Part shown: positions 1 through 10,654 of the stretch, in pieces
Numbering within the stretch: the stretch's first letter is position 1
How the letters are laid out: every line of letters starts with the position of its first letter
Source: Chinchilla lanigera
Taxonomy: Eukaryota > Chordata > Mammalia > Rodentia > Chinchillidae
Reading direction: 5' to 3'
Assembly: GCF_000276665.1 (NCBI RefSeq)
Contig: NW_004955476.1
Location: 9,278,248-9,342,247 of the forward strand
DNA length: 64,000 bases
Notes under the pieces: model-generated
What the model saw: the letters and a program-made list of their open reading frames with translations, nothing else
The model's database searches: none
Told to the model about the DNA's origin: nothing
Translations under genes and position numbers: made by a program

Positions 1-175
1 CATAACCTAGGCCAAGATACTCAGTTTCTTCTATGCCTGGCATTCTCCTTCATAAAATGGGGATGCTGACAATATGCTTCTTGGGAGTTAAACAAATTAT
101 AATATGCAAAGTAAAACTGAAAACACTGTCTGGAATGATTTGGGTGCTCAATAAATATTAGCTTAGCTATTATTT
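1..175 (+). mobile_element. MIR SINE, 3' part
   Basis: The stretch runs from a 'cataaaatggggatg' core through a 'ctgtctggaatgatttgggt' segment to 'ctcaataaatattagct', the order of the MIR core and tail ('aaaatgggg ... gtgcctggcac ... ctcaataaatgttagct'). MIRs are ancient tRNA-derived SINEs shared by all mammals. This copy is diverged and cannot be active. The left end is cut by the window edge. Confidence 0.75.
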
Positions 176-454
176 TATTGGTCTATTTTCCTCATTTGAA
201 AAACATTATAATACCAAGAGTACATGGACTTTCTGTCCTGCTCAATGCCATAATATCCCTGGGGCCTACAGCATTACCAAATTCACAGCAGATCTTTCAT
301 ATACACTTGTGGGAAGAATGTCGGTCTGCATTAACAGCTTCTCAGGAGATTTCAGGAAGTGTGGTCTACAGTGCGGAATGCTTCAGAAAGCTCAGCAGAG
401 GAGAAAGACTTTAGTCATTTGTCAGTCAGAGGGTTGTTGGTGACCAGAACAGCA

Positions 455-545
455 ATAATAAGGATAATTTATTGAGGGATCTTGCTAAGTGTGCTAATCT
501 GCACAGTGACCCTATAAGGAACCCATTACTGTTACTATTTCATAG
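455..545 (-). mobile_element. MIR SINE fragment
   Basis: 'ggataatttattgagggatc' followed by 'agtgaccctataaggaaccc' is the reverse-orientation MIR pattern (atttattgagc ... caaccctatgaggtagg). It is a short, old fragment. Confidence 0.6.
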
Positions 546-2035
546 AAGCGTTTCAGCAGCTCTATGGGACAGAAGCAAGACTGAAAGGATTGAGAGATGA
601 GCAAGAATTAAAGATGTAGAGTCAACTCTATTATGATGGCATCTTGTTCAAATAGATTAGCCTATCTGAGAATAAATGAGTCCAGCTGGTCAGAGATAAT
701 TTATTAGCCAACAGTTTTTTTAAATGAAAAAAAAAAAAAAACAGGTACCATTAAAGCAAAGGGAATGAGAACAATATAAAAGAAATCAAATTATTTAACT
801 TTGTAAATATTTTTACTCATGAATCATTGACACTTTCATTCAATTAATTCTTTGCATCTTCTATGCTAGAAATACAGAGATGGTATAAAAATTACCATCT
901 TTGTAAGAAGCTTGCTAAATGTGGATTTTTTTTTCAAATAAATCAAGCTACTGAAGGAATTCAACTTGGGCTTGGAATCCAGATACACAGAACCTCTGGC
1001 AGGATGAGTTCAGAAGCAAGTCCCAGGAGCATTTGAGGATCACCTGTGTAGGTCCTGCTGTCTTTCTGTCACTAGAGGGAGAGGGGGGAGGGTAGAAGGG
1101 AATCTTGTAGTCGATCTACAAAGACAAAACACTTCCAAAGACCCTGAGTTACATTTCTGGAAGCTCTAATTGAGACTTCAATGTTCACAGTGCTTTTTCT
1201 TGAATAATTAAAGATACAGATGCTTGTATCAGAGAATCCACCTACCTCTATGTTCCAGACTCCTCTGTGTATCCATCCTGTCCATCACCTTTCAGAGCTA
1301 AGGCATCATCAGAACAAAGAGGTCTCATAGTCACTCTAGATTATGGAATATTTAAAAGTGACTCCTTCCATTTTAAATGGAAGGCTGAGATGTCATTGTT
1401 TTCAGGGAAGGTGAGGACCAAAAACAATGGCCCACGGTGATGCTCATTCCGTGGCTTGTGAAGAAAAGGCTCCCGCACACTTTCTCAGGCTCCCGTTCTT
1501 CATCTGCATTAGTTTTCACAAGCTCTGCTCTCTGCAGCCCAGTCTCCTGGTCCCGCTATATGTCAATTGCTTATAACTCCTCTTTTTCCTATTTCTTAGT
1601 CCCAGCTATTTGGCTGTTGTTAAGATACCCGCTGGGGGCCAGCAGGGGCCAGGGAATGGCACAACAATCTGGTCTGCACAAGAAGAATGATCATTACATC
1701 GTACATTTCTTAGAATACTGACAACAAAAGTCATCACCAGTCTTTTCTTCATTTTTCTTTTCTTTCCTAATTCAAAGCTCCTGTGTTGCTAGGTGACCTT
1801 TCCAGCTCCGTCCAGTGCAGTGCTAACATCCCCTTGGGAATCTGCTGTCCTCCCACCCTGTGGCCATGTCAGGCACCCTGCTCTGTGGGGCTGCAAGTTC
1901 ATCTCCCCTGCAGAAGGCAAAGGGTTAAGGGAGCCCGGCGCCTACCGAGTTGTAAAAGGAACTGCTGAAGCTGATCAATGACCACTGTTAAGACCTGGAA
2001 ACCAATTATAAACCTGAAATTTGTGATGAACAAAG
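546..2035. other. Single-copy non-coding stretch
   Basis: I see no gene or assignable repeat in this stretch. An A-run lies at 727-741. The open frames at 1437-1721 and 1783-1981 are short, uncharacterised and lack splice or composition support. The segment around 1790-1960 is GC-richer than its flanks. Confidence 0.5.
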
Positions 2036-2039
2036 CCCT

Positions 2040-2300
2040 GAAACACTGGGATGAAAACTACTGAATTAGTCCAGTTCATTAAAATCATTAATAGTCATGA
2101 AATGAAAACCACCAGAGTCCAAAAAGGCTTAATGCGCTATCCATATTAATTAGATGGGAGCAAATCCGAACTGAAAAGCAGCACATGCTTTGTAGAATTA
2201 GCAATTGGTCTCTACAGACTACACAGATCTCTATTAAAATTCAGTTTAATTAAAATTGATCACGTTAAGAAACTGATGTGGTTAATTAACTGAATTCCTG
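2040..2300. promoter_or_regulatory. Candidate conserved non-coding element (enhancer-like)
   Basis: This is an AT-rich, non-repetitive block dense in homeodomain-type TAAT/ATTA cores ('cattaatag', 'ccatattaattagatgg', 'agtttaattaaaattgatca', 'gtggttaattaactg') with TGAT and AATCA motifs between. It carries no SINE, LINE or LTR signature although it sits in repeat-bearing DNA. That composition is typical of deeply conserved developmental enhancers, but conservation cannot be seen from one sequence. The call is inference from motif density. Confidence 0.35.
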
Positions 2301-2319
2301 GACTTCTTTTCATAGGTTT

Positions 2320-2346
2320 CACAGACGCCTTGTTCCGGCGTCTGTG
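2320..2346. repeat. Perfect 10-bp inverted repeat (hairpin)
   Basis: 'cacagacgcc' (2320-2329) and its exact reverse complement 'ggcgtctgtg' (2337-2346) flank a 7-nt spacer. It contains two CpGs per arm in an otherwise AT-rich area. It could fold as a hairpin or serve as a dyad protein-binding site; the function is unknown. Confidence 0.6.
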
Positions 2347-3650
2347 GGTGACTGTGTGTTGCACAGAGCGAAGCCCACTGTGAAGGTTAACTCTCTGCAT
2401 TCCTCAGCACAGACCGCGGAAGGGGCGCAGGTCCCAGAAAAAGGCGGGTAGAGGTGGGGAGACAGAGCAAAGCTCAGGCTGAACTCCAGTCAGCTCCTTT
2501 GGATCATTTGCCACACTCAAACTGTACCAACCCAGGTCAGTGACAAAACACCTCTGTGTGTTCCAGAGGAACTGAGAATATTGCCCCAGGCTAAAAGTGG
2601 ATGGCATCAGAAGCAGGAAGGTGTGGTGTGGGGAGTGTGGCTTCCTGGAGGCCACGCCAGCCTGGCCCAGGGCAGGGTACCCATGTGCTGCTGTCGTTGG
2701 TGCAGAGGTGTGTTTTTCCATCTGCAGAGTGGTGCTGCTGACAGTCACCCGGGCACTGTGTGGCTGGAGACGATGACAATGACCTCTCCGCCCTGCTGCT
2801 CCTGCCCGAGTCCGCACCCTTCCCAGGTGCCCCAAGCCCTTGCTGCCTGTGCAGCCAGCCAGAACCTCTCACACCCTCGTGACTTCACACTGCCTGTAGC
2901 AGGAGCCCGAGCTCTGTAGCCATGCGCTCAGAGTTCTCCATCCTCCAGCGCTGCGACCTCCTTCTCTGCTTCTCCCTCCCTGTGAGCCAGACCCCTTTGT
3001 TGAGCCCAGCTGCTGGTTTGCACACTGCCTGTGCCTCTTAGCATCACTTTCCACAGCCCCTTTCGGGACCTCCGCTGGACTCTCAGCTCCACAAATCTCT
3101 GTCCTCAGCCTGCCTTCCTCTGCGCTCTGGTCCAACTGTCCCCATCCCCTGGCTCTGGTTCCCAGTCTGCACTAGCAACTCTCAGCTTCATACCAGCTCC
3201 GAAAGACCTCCGGGTCTGGTGGGCAGAGAGGCATCTTTAATACCCCTGGATCTGAGCGAGACTCGGCCAGAACTCATGCCCCATGGATACTTGTTAGTGA
3301 CCGGGATGGTGCGTCTGTACAGCTTTCCTCAAACAGGACGTTTGAGCTGTGTCCGCTAAAGAACTGGTGGAGGTGTTGGAGTGCAGTGTGCTAACAACAG
3401 GGCCAGTGATGCGGGAAGGTGATCCAAGAACATGCCAGGCTGGCTGCCCAGACTCAGACTGGTGTTTTACGGGGGGCCCGCCCTCTGCTTGGGGCCAGGG
3501 CTGCTGAGGGCTCTCTGGGCGTCTCTGGCTCTGAGCACCGTGAGGGTGTCTTCTCTCAGATTTGAGGTCTGCGTATTTCTCCTCCCCCTCCATAACGTGG
3601 TAGGCTTCCTGTTTTTTTGTTTTTTCTTAGATCTTTTCAAAGAATCAGTT
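2347..3650. other. GC-richer non-coding stretch with spurious open frames
   Basis: Several overlapping open frames occur on both strands (for example 2404-2835 minus, 2581-2919 plus, 3294-3593 minus). They overlap each other, show no recognisable domain, and reflect GC-rich composition rather than a gene. No repeat family was recognised. Confidence 0.5.
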
Positions 3651-3654
3651 TTTT

Positions 3655-4790
3655 AAATATATGCATTTTGTGTTTTTCATCTTCATTTGGTCAGTTCTAG
3701 CTCATTATTGCCTTCTGTTATATTCAGCAGCATCTGCTTTTTTATGTCTTTCTAATTTAATAAGTTAAAAAAGCTTAATGTATATTCAGTTCCTCCCCTT
3801 TTTCTTTTTCTTTCTTCTTTACTAATGAAGACATTGAGGGCCATATATTTTTCCCCAAACATAATTTTTATCATGACCTTTAGGCTTTTGATGAAATATT
3901 TTTATTTTCATGCTTTTCTAGATCATTTACAATTTCAGATTTGATGTCTTTTTTGATCCAATGTATTTCATAAACTATTAAGCCTATTGAAAAACTTTCT
4001 TATTTCTAGCTACACTTGTGGTGCTGGGCACTTATCCCAGTACACTGAGAGGCTGAGGCAGGGTGATCACAAGTTCAAGACCAACCTGGGTAAATTAGCA
4101 ACTTACTGAGACCCTGCCTCAAAATAAAAAGTAAAAAATAAAAAAGGTTGAAGATGTAGCCCAGTATAAAAGTCCTGGTTTTACTTCCTAATTCTACCTT
4201 ACTGTGATCATAAAATGTGGCCTGTGCAGTTTCTTTGCTCAAGTATGCAATTAATTCTTACAAATATTTCATAAATATTCCATGGACACATGCACAATAC
4301 ATTCTTCTATTTAAAATTTATAGAACTGTATTATTCAGTTCTTTTACGAGTGCCCTAGTCTTTAATCTGAAACAACCAATTTGAAAGTCGTATGTAAAAG
4401 GGCATTAGGATTGCATTTTAATCAAATTTCACATACATTTCTAAACATTTAGGCTCCTGTTCAGTTGTTATGTTTTTGATTCATGAAGGTTTATATGAAC
4501 TATATCTTTCTCTGTCTAGAAATTTTGATCTAAATTCACTATCCAATTTTAGTATTGTTAATCTTTTTTTGTGTTTGCCTTTCCTGTTACTCATTGCCCA
4601 TTTATCCTCAAATTCCTTTTTGTTGTCTTTGCCACGTTTTCTCCAAAATATTTTTTTATGTAGGTTCTTCTCTTTAGAAAAGTGTGATGCGTATTCTTAT
4701 AAAATATTTTCTCAAAATATATACTGTGTCTCATTAAAAGTTATTTAAGGCAGTTCATAAAGCTACATAGAGTGTATTTCCCTCAAAATA
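3655..4790 (-). mobile_element. Ancient L1/HAL1 LINE fragment, ORF2 5' half
   Basis: Read in reverse, this matches the order of the L1 endonuclease half. On the plus strand one meets the counterpart of 'gcatttagtgctataaatttccc' ('gagggccatatatttttccc'). Next come 'tttgatccaatgtatttcat', then after a SINE the 'attgtggtcagaaaatgtg' counterpart, then 'aatattccatggacacatgc' and 'acattcttctatttaaaat'. All frames are broken. It is interrupted at 4009-4195 by a B1-dID SINE, so the LINE is older than that SINE. Confidence 0.6.
4009..4195 (+). mobile_element. B1-dID composite SINE
   Basis: A B1 head ('ttgtggtgctgggcacttat ... gaggctgaggcagggtgatcac') is followed by 'gagaccctgcctcaaaataaaaag' and then an ID-like half ('ggttgaagatgtagcccagt'). 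The B1 plus degenerate ID fusion is known from squirrel-related and some other non-murid rodents. This diverged copy is inserted in an older minus-strand L1. Confidence 0.75.
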
Positions 4791-5822
4791 AAATAAATTG
4801 GCTGGGAAAAGTAAAGCCAAGATTAAAAAAATGTTGAGGTGAAATTGACTGCTTATCTTTTGCTAATATGATAGAGCAAATCACTGCAACCCCTTGATCC
4901 GCTTTTGCATCTGATCATAACTGTTTTCCCTTCCACTAGAGATTCCTTTCTCCTTTCTGGAAGTCACAATGAACGTGTCCTTTTCCGCTACATGAAGGCG
5001 GCTCCTTTCCTGGCTCACAGGTCTTCAGGAGACCGACCGTCTCCGACCTGTTTGCTAGCGCTACTCTTTCTGCATCTCTGCGCGCTGCACAGTTCAGGTG
5101 CGGCTAAGCCAGGTCAGAGCTCTCGGTTTCAGCTTGTTCTGAGGTCTCCCCTAGAGGCTGACTCCGCTGTCAGGCTCCTTGTTAAGCTGCCCTGGTGAAG
5201 GTCTCAGGCAATTTTGTAGCTCTACATTCTGAAAGTTGGTTGTTTTTCCTTCTTCATCTTTTCCTATCTTGAATTCTCTGTTCTGACTCATTGAGCAATT
5301 TCCTGACAAAGGTCCTTTCCTCAGAAGGCCACAGGGACACAACATTCTCTCAGCTCTTTCACACACACAAGCGTCTGCTCGTCCTCCTGGTGGTTCCTTG
5401 GTTGCAAGTCTTTCTCCCTCTGTCATCTGTGGGTATGATTCCAAGGCCAGAGTGTGTGTTTTCTTTTGTAAAATACGTTGTTGTTTCTTCTCAAAATTCG
5501 ATACTGGGATCTCCACATTCTTCCGCCCTAGCTCTCCTTCCCCCAGGAAGTGTAAATGCTGCCTTTCTCTCCTCTTGTTTTTCCTGCTAGACCGCTACTG
5601 TGTATGTTTACTCATCTTTTCATTCTTCTACCTTTTCCCTCATGATCACCATCTCTGTATGTTTCCAGTGTTCTGAAACACACATTGTACTTGATATGCT
5701 TGGATGATAATTAATTGTTTCATTCTACATATGAGCTTAATTTTGGTTCAAAATTAGAATCTCTAGAACGTTTACGTTGCTTTGTTTCATTGTTTTAAAA
5801 TTTTCCTGAACTTTTTCCAGGT
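4791..5822. other. Unassigned stretch between LINE fragments
   Basis: No gene is recognised. The T-rich sense composition and position between two minus-strand L1 pieces suggest it may be further degraded LINE 3'-end material, but I cannot align it. Open frames at 4905-5198 and 5151-5516 overlap on opposite strands and show no domain. Confidence 0.4.
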
Positions 5823-5824
5823 TT

Positions 5825-7115
5825 CACTTTTATTAGTCCAGGGTGATTACGTCCCTTGTGAGGAGTTGGTGCGTGCACATACAGACCTCAATTCCTTGTT
5901 CATCCCCTTCCTCTCCTCCCTGCCTCCCTCTGTGTCTTGAGCCCCTTCTCTTTTGAAAAAGATCTCCCCACTTTCTATTATCTAACTTCTGTCTTGCTCT
6001 TTATTTATATTTTGAATTTTTCACATAAGAGAGACCATGTGATACTTAAGCTTGTGTGTCTGATTTATTTCACTTAATATTATGGTCTCAATTGCATCCA
6101 TTTTCCTATACATGACTCATAGTTATCCTTATTTTTGTCAGGATACTACTCCACTGTGTGTAAATACCCCATTTTCTTTATCCATCCGTCTGCGGATGAA
6201 CGTAGAAGCCACGTTCATGATTTAGCTATTTTGAGTTATGCTTCTATAAACAGGGGTGTGCATGGATCACGGCAGCGTGATGTTAATGCTGTCGGGAAGA
6301 TACCTAGAAGGGGAATGGCTGAGTCAAATGGAATTCCTAGTTTTAGATTTTTAAGGAATCTCCATACTGATTTCCACAGTGCTTGTACTAGTTTACATTC
6401 CAACCAAAAATTCTTTCCCGGCATTTGTTATTATTTGATTTCTTGATGATGGCCATATTTTCTGAAATAAGATGGAATCTCAGTGTTATTTGAATTTGCA
6501 TTTCTCTAATGGCCAGTGGTGTTAAACATTTTTTATGTGCTTTTTGGCTATTATACTCAATTTCAGTTTCCTATTTTTATTTTTTTGTTGTTGTGGGGGA
6601 TCTAATTTTTATGAGTTCTTTATATATTTTACATGTAGTCTTCTTTCCAAGAAATGGTGGCAAAATCTTTCCCCATTCTATAGGTTGTCCCTTCACTCTC
6701 CTGGTTGTTTCCTTTGCCCCACAGAAGCTTTTTAATTTGGCCTGATTCCTTTTATTGATTCTTGATATTATTTCTTGTGCATTGTGGTTCTATCTAGAAA
6801 GTCCTTGCCTATATCCTCAAAGAGTTTTAGCTATTAAATCTCCCAAAAGATTAAGTGTTTCTGTTTTAACATTTATATCTTTGATCTGTTTTGTTTTGTT
6901 TTGGTTTGGTTTATGGTTTTTGGTTTTTGGTTTTTTGAGACAGGATCTTGCTATGTAGTTCAGACTGCCTTGAACTCACTATGTAGTCCAGTCAGGCCTT
7001 GAACTTGTGGTGATCCTCCTATCTCAGCCTCTGGAGTGTTGGGAGTATAGTCTATGCTATTACACTCAGTTTCTTTGATCCACTTTGATTTTAGTTTAGC
7101 ATGCTCTGACTCACA
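5825..7115 (-). mobile_element. L1 LINE, ORF2 3' end and 3' UTR, split by a B1
   Basis: Read from the right end on the minus strand this is the C-terminal part of L1 ORF2 followed by its 3' UTR. On the plus strand there are clear counterparts of L1 segments: 'caattgcatccattttccta', 'caggatactactccactgtg', 'ggaatggctgagtcaaatgg', 'gtgcttgtactagtttacat', 'agaagctttttaatttggcc' and 'gtccttgcctatatcctcaa'. Stops and indels break every frame. The rodent-type 3' UTR is at 5825-5950. A reverse B1 (6887-7071) splits it, and L1 sequence resumes at 7072. Confidence 0.8.
6887..7071 (-). mobile_element. B1 SINE with internal duplication, inserted in L1
   Basis: This is a reverse-orientation B1. The T-rich tail (about 6890-6935) comes first, then 'gagacaggatcttgctatgt', two copies of the 'cttgaactcactatgtag / ccttgaacttgtggtgatc' block, and the B1 head. 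It is flanked by a short TSD 'tctttgatc' (6878-6886 and 7072-7080). The internally repeated block marks a lineage-specific B1 subfamily also seen at 14091, 54221 and 60800. Confidence 0.8.
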
Positions 7116-7124
7116 TGTAAATAT

Positions 7125-7400
7125 GTTCCTTAGAACACAAAATTAGGGGTAGAATTATGCGAGCGCTCATAAAGCTGCCTGCCCTTGACTTTGTTAGATG
7201 CTGCTGCACTGGCTCCAGTGAGCTATACAATTTGCAACACTCAGGAGTCTATCAGTATTTACTACCGGTGTATGAACATTCGCACTGCTCATGTCCTTTG
7301 CTAGTCTGATGGCTATGTGACGGTATCTTATCCTGGTTTCAGTTTGCACTTCCCTGCTTGGAAATTAAGCAGCATTTTTCACATAAGGAAATGCACACTT
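7125..7400 (-). mobile_element. L1ME-like LINE fragment
   Basis: The plus strand shows degraded counterparts of reversed L1ME 3' ORF2: 'gagctatacaatttgcaaca', 'atttactaccggtgtatgaa', 'cctttgctagtctgatggct' and 'cagtttgcacttccctgctt'. It is old and heavily mutated. Confidence 0.55.
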
Positions 7401-7469
7401 GAAAGAGTTGTTGAAAAGCTACAGCAGTGGAAGGACACAGCTGCACCAGGTGATCTAGAGTGGAAATCT

Positions 7470-7590
7470 TTGTAACGACTTTGAGATAGGCATTACCTTC
7501 ACTCCATTTTGCAGATGGAGAGTGAGGGTTGGTGGAAACACACATGGTCTCAGTAAAGAATAGAGACTTGAACCAGACTTGAACTTGTCC
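7470..7590 (-). mobile_element. MIR SINE fragment
   Basis: 'gataggcattaccttcactc', 'cattttgcagatggagagtg' and 'tagagacttgaaccagactt' follow the reverse MIR order (gtaggtactatta ... ttttacagatgagga ... gggattcgaacccagg). Confidence 0.55.
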
Positions 7591-7924
7591 TTGGTCTTAT
7601 CTCCTATCCTCTAAGAAACGAGAAAAACAGCCATGTGGAGAGTAATCTAGAAAGTGGGCTTGCTAATGTTAGGGAAAGAAGACTGTCTTCCTTGTCAAAA
7701 ATGTTCATAGTGAGAACATAAGAGTAGTCTTAATAGCTTGTTAGCAAAGGCCTTGGAACAGGAAAGCCAGATTGCCAGATAAGTTGAGATTTAGTCTTGA
7801 AGCTGCTATGAAGATTTGAGTACTTGTGGCATCCAAGTGAGATTTCTTTTTAAGACTCAAAGCTATTTTTTAAAATAACCTTAATTTGTTTCCTGATATC
7901 AATATGTATATATATTTCGCTGTC

Positions 7925-8325
7925 AAGACTTTGACAAATTCAGAAAGCCACAAAGATGAAAATAAAATTACTCTTACTCCAGGAGATAACCACTATTATT
8001 TTATATTTCCAGTGCTTTTTGGACACAGATATATGTATTAAATTTAAACAAAATTGAGATCTGACTGTATATCACATCTTGTAAACCTATTTCCCAAAAT
8101 ATCACGAATACATCTTGTTATTGGAAACTTTTTGTACATAAATTTTAAGAAGTAGTCCATTTTAAAGTGGTATTAATGTTTTAAAACACTTCAAATAACT
8201 AACTTCATGGTAAATGCATTTATAGATAAAGTCTGACCATATTTCTCCTTATAATTTTCTTAAATAATATTTCTAGAAGTATGCATGACTGTGGGTCATA
8301 GTTTGAAAAGTTCAGGTTGGCAAAA
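7925..8325 (-). mobile_element. L1ME-like LINE, 3' end
   Basis: On the plus strand, 'ggagataaccactattattt', 'cagtgctttttggacacag', 'gagatctgactgtatatcac', 'cacgaatacatcttgttatt' and 'atttctagaagtatgcatga ... gggtcatagtttg' keep the order of the reversed L1ME 3' region. The fragment is decayed and non-coding. Confidence 0.65.
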
Positions 8326-8554
8326 TATATCACATCGATGTGGCTTCTTTAGATCAATTCGAATTTGATCCCAAGTCTCTGGATCTCCGGCCAAGGATGT
8401 ATCAGATTTTCTCTGAGGGTATTACAATAATCTGAGAAGCTTATCTTGCACCTGGAATGTAGAGGAAGAATGTGAAGGGTTCTAAGTTACCACAGTCAGC
8501 ATGGACATCAATACTAGCAAAACCCCTGCTGTTCTAGAAGCCGGATGATGCTGC

Positions 8555-8962
8555 TTCTTATCATCCTTGGGACAGATTTAGTTCCAAATGCCTTTCCCCA
8601 AAGTCCCAGGTATTTGGAAAGTGATTGGATCACAGGGCGCTATGCTCATTAGGGGATTCATCAATTCATGAGTTCATAGCTGAATGAGTGGTTAGGAGGT
8701 GGGGCCTGGTTGGAGATGGGTCACTGGAGGTCTGACCTGTAACTGCGTATTTGTGTCCCTGGTTCTCTTATCTTTTCTCTGGTTTCTGGCTGCCATGAGA
8801 GGAAAAGTTGTCTGCCAGGCCCTTCTACCATGCCACTTCTGCTCTGGGTCCAACTTACCATGGACTGAACCCACTAGGAACTGTGAGCCAAATAAACCTC
8901 TCCTCCTTTAAGCTGTGAGTGTCAGGTATTTTTTTTTCCCAACAACAGGAAAGTGACTAATA
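8555..8962 (+). mobile_element. ERVL-MaLR solo LTR
   Basis: The MaLR (MST/THE1-like) LTR pattern is present: 'ggaaagtgattggatcacag', 'catgagttcatagctgaatg', 'gaggtggggcctggttggag', then 'gagccaaataaacctctcct' with the polyadenylation signal and 'aaagtgactaataca' at the 3' edge. No internal region adjoins it, so it is a solo LTR or an isolated fragment. Confidence 0.8.
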
Positions 8963-9633
8963 CAGCTTCCAGGCCTGGGTACCCCCAAGGTCCAGCATCC
9001 AATCTTCTGGACACCACAGAGCTGCTACTACTTGAGCTTTGGGTACCATCTCGCCAAAGGAGAGAACATGGGTCCCCCTGCGTCCCTTCCCAGGCTGAGA
9101 GAGAAAAGCTGTATCTTGGTCTTTCCATGTGGTTCCCAGCTCTCACTCTCTCCCTGAGACATTTAACATGGGACCTTCAGTGACTCTAGACCTTTACATG
9201 AGATAGACACACTTTTCATGCTAAGCAACCTCTGCTTCCCACCATGTAACAAACTTCTCTTGGGGCAAGGAATCCCAAAGTTGCATCACCTGCTTCAAAT
9301 AGAGAAAAGAAAAAACATGAGAACTCCACCTGTCCAACTACTTTTGATTGTCACCTTTATATTTTTCTCATCTCTCCTCTTGCAATGTTAAACCATTTGC
9401 CCAGGAGAGTCCCCTCTGGTGGAAAAGATAAGAACACAAGTCATTGTTGTGACACAGAAAAGTGCCAAGTGCAAGGCACTGATGGGGCTCAAATCAAATT
9501 AAGAGGACTCAGGCCATCAGCTCATGGGAGGGACAAGAAAGCTTGAGAACCGGTGAAAAGGACCTTATAAGCAGGGAAAGCAGAACAGTGAATAAATGCA
9601 TAGAGTTGAGAAACTCCAACATTGTTTGGGTTC
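8963..9633. other. Single-copy non-coding stretch
   Basis: I see no gene or assignable repeat. Short opposite-strand open frames at 8922-9183 overlap each other and show no domain. Confidence 0.45.
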
Positions 9634-9746
9634 TTATTTGTGGTCCACGGGCCAGCAGCGTCAGCCTGAAAGGCAGGAGGTCAGGTGTCTCTCCGGAATG
9701 ATTCAATCCTGAGTCTTTGTATTAACAAGAACTGAAGCCAGGGGTT
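9634..9746 (-). mobile_element. MER5-type hAT-Charlie fragment
   Basis: 'gtggtccacgggccagcagc' and the tail 'aatcctgagtctttgtatta' plus 'acaag' match the MER5A pattern (terminal 'gtggtccncggaccagcagcatcag' and 'gaatctgcattttaacaag'). MER5 elements are non-autonomous hAT DNA transposons, inactive since early mammals. Confidence 0.55.
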
Positions 9747-9771
9747 TGTAGGTGAGTGACATTTGAGAACC

Positions 9772-9958
9772 TCGTGGTTCTCAAAGTGCCCCAGGGGGCC
9801 TCACTGTGGGCTCCACTGGGAACCTGTTAGAAATGCAAAGCACCTGCGTCTACACAAGAAACCTGAACGAGGGTCTCTGAAGGTGGGGCTAGCAGTGCGT
9901 CCTAGCAAGCCCTATGGAGTGGGCTGCTGCACGTGCAAGTGTGGGATCCACTGCTCCA
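9772..9958 (-). mobile_element. MER5A hAT-Charlie MITE, near full length
   Basis: It starts with the MER5 terminal repeat 'gtggttctcaaagtg' and continues with 'gggaacctgttagaaatgca', 'ggtctctgaaggtggggcta' and 'cctagcaagccctatggagt'. It ends near 'gatccactgctcc', the inverted end. The length (about 187 bp) fits MER5A, which is about 190 bp. No transposase is encoded by this family. Confidence 0.75.
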
Positions 9959-10187
9959 GAGCAAAGTGGAAAACACCTTTGTGGAAACAGGTCAGATGCT
10001 AACTATCGAGCAGACTGCAGACAATAAGGTCTCTGTCACAACTACTCAACCCTGCCATTGCAGCAAGAACGCACAATGGGCAGTATGTAAAACAATGAGC
10101 GTGGCTGTCTCTAGTGGAGCCTTATTTATAAAACAGTAGAGGACCGGACCTGGCCCTGGGACTATGTTTGCCAACTCTTCAGCTGGA

Positions 10188-10302
10188 ACATGGGTTATCC
10201 AACTTGACTGCACATTAGGATCACCTGGTATAAAATGAGTCAAATACATCTTCACACCCTAACTCTCTCCTCACCAATTAAGCCAGCATCTCTTTGTTGG
10301 GG
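10188..10302 (-). mobile_element. MER5B-like hAT MITE fragment
   Basis: 'ccaacttgactgcacattag' plus 'gatcacctgg' is the characteristic end of MER5B-type elements (tcaaccttggctgcacattagaatcacctgg). The 3' part is truncated where a MaLR LTR begins at 10303. Confidence 0.6.
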
Positions 10303-10654
10303 TGTTCTGGTTTATATCTAGTTGCCCCCCGAGTCTTCTGTCCTCAGGGCTTTGAGAAGGATTAAATCATGATAGGGGCTAAGGTGACTTGCTGTTGAGA
10401 TCTGGGGTCTGGTCAGAAGAGGCGCTGCCTGGTTATGTGGTCCTTCCAGAAGGGTGCCTCCCACTCCCTGGCTCCTCCCTTCTCTTGCTGCTTCCTGTTG
10501 ACCATGATGTGAGCAGCTCTCTTCCCCTGGGCCCTTCCACCACATTGCCAACCATGGAAAGACTGAATCTTCTAAAAAGTAAGCCTAATTAACCCTCTCC
10601 TTTAAGTTGCAGTTGTCCTATGTTGTGTCCCAGAGATGAGAAAGTGAGTAAGAC
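10303..10654 (+). mobile_element. ERVL-MaLR solo LTR
   Basis: It runs from 'tgttctggtttatatctag' to 'gagaaagtgagtaagaca', starting TG and ending CA. The body has MaLR landmarks ('ggctttgagaaggattaaat', 'tgttgaccatgatgtgagca', 'ccaaccatggaaagactgaa') and the 3' 'aaccctctcctttaagttgc'. It abuts a MER5B-like relic on its left. Confidence 0.75.

Noticed and set aside
2404..3135. Overlapping open frames of 88-143 codons on both strands
   Set aside because: GC-rich chance frames: no start context, splice pattern or family resemblance, and mutually overlapping.
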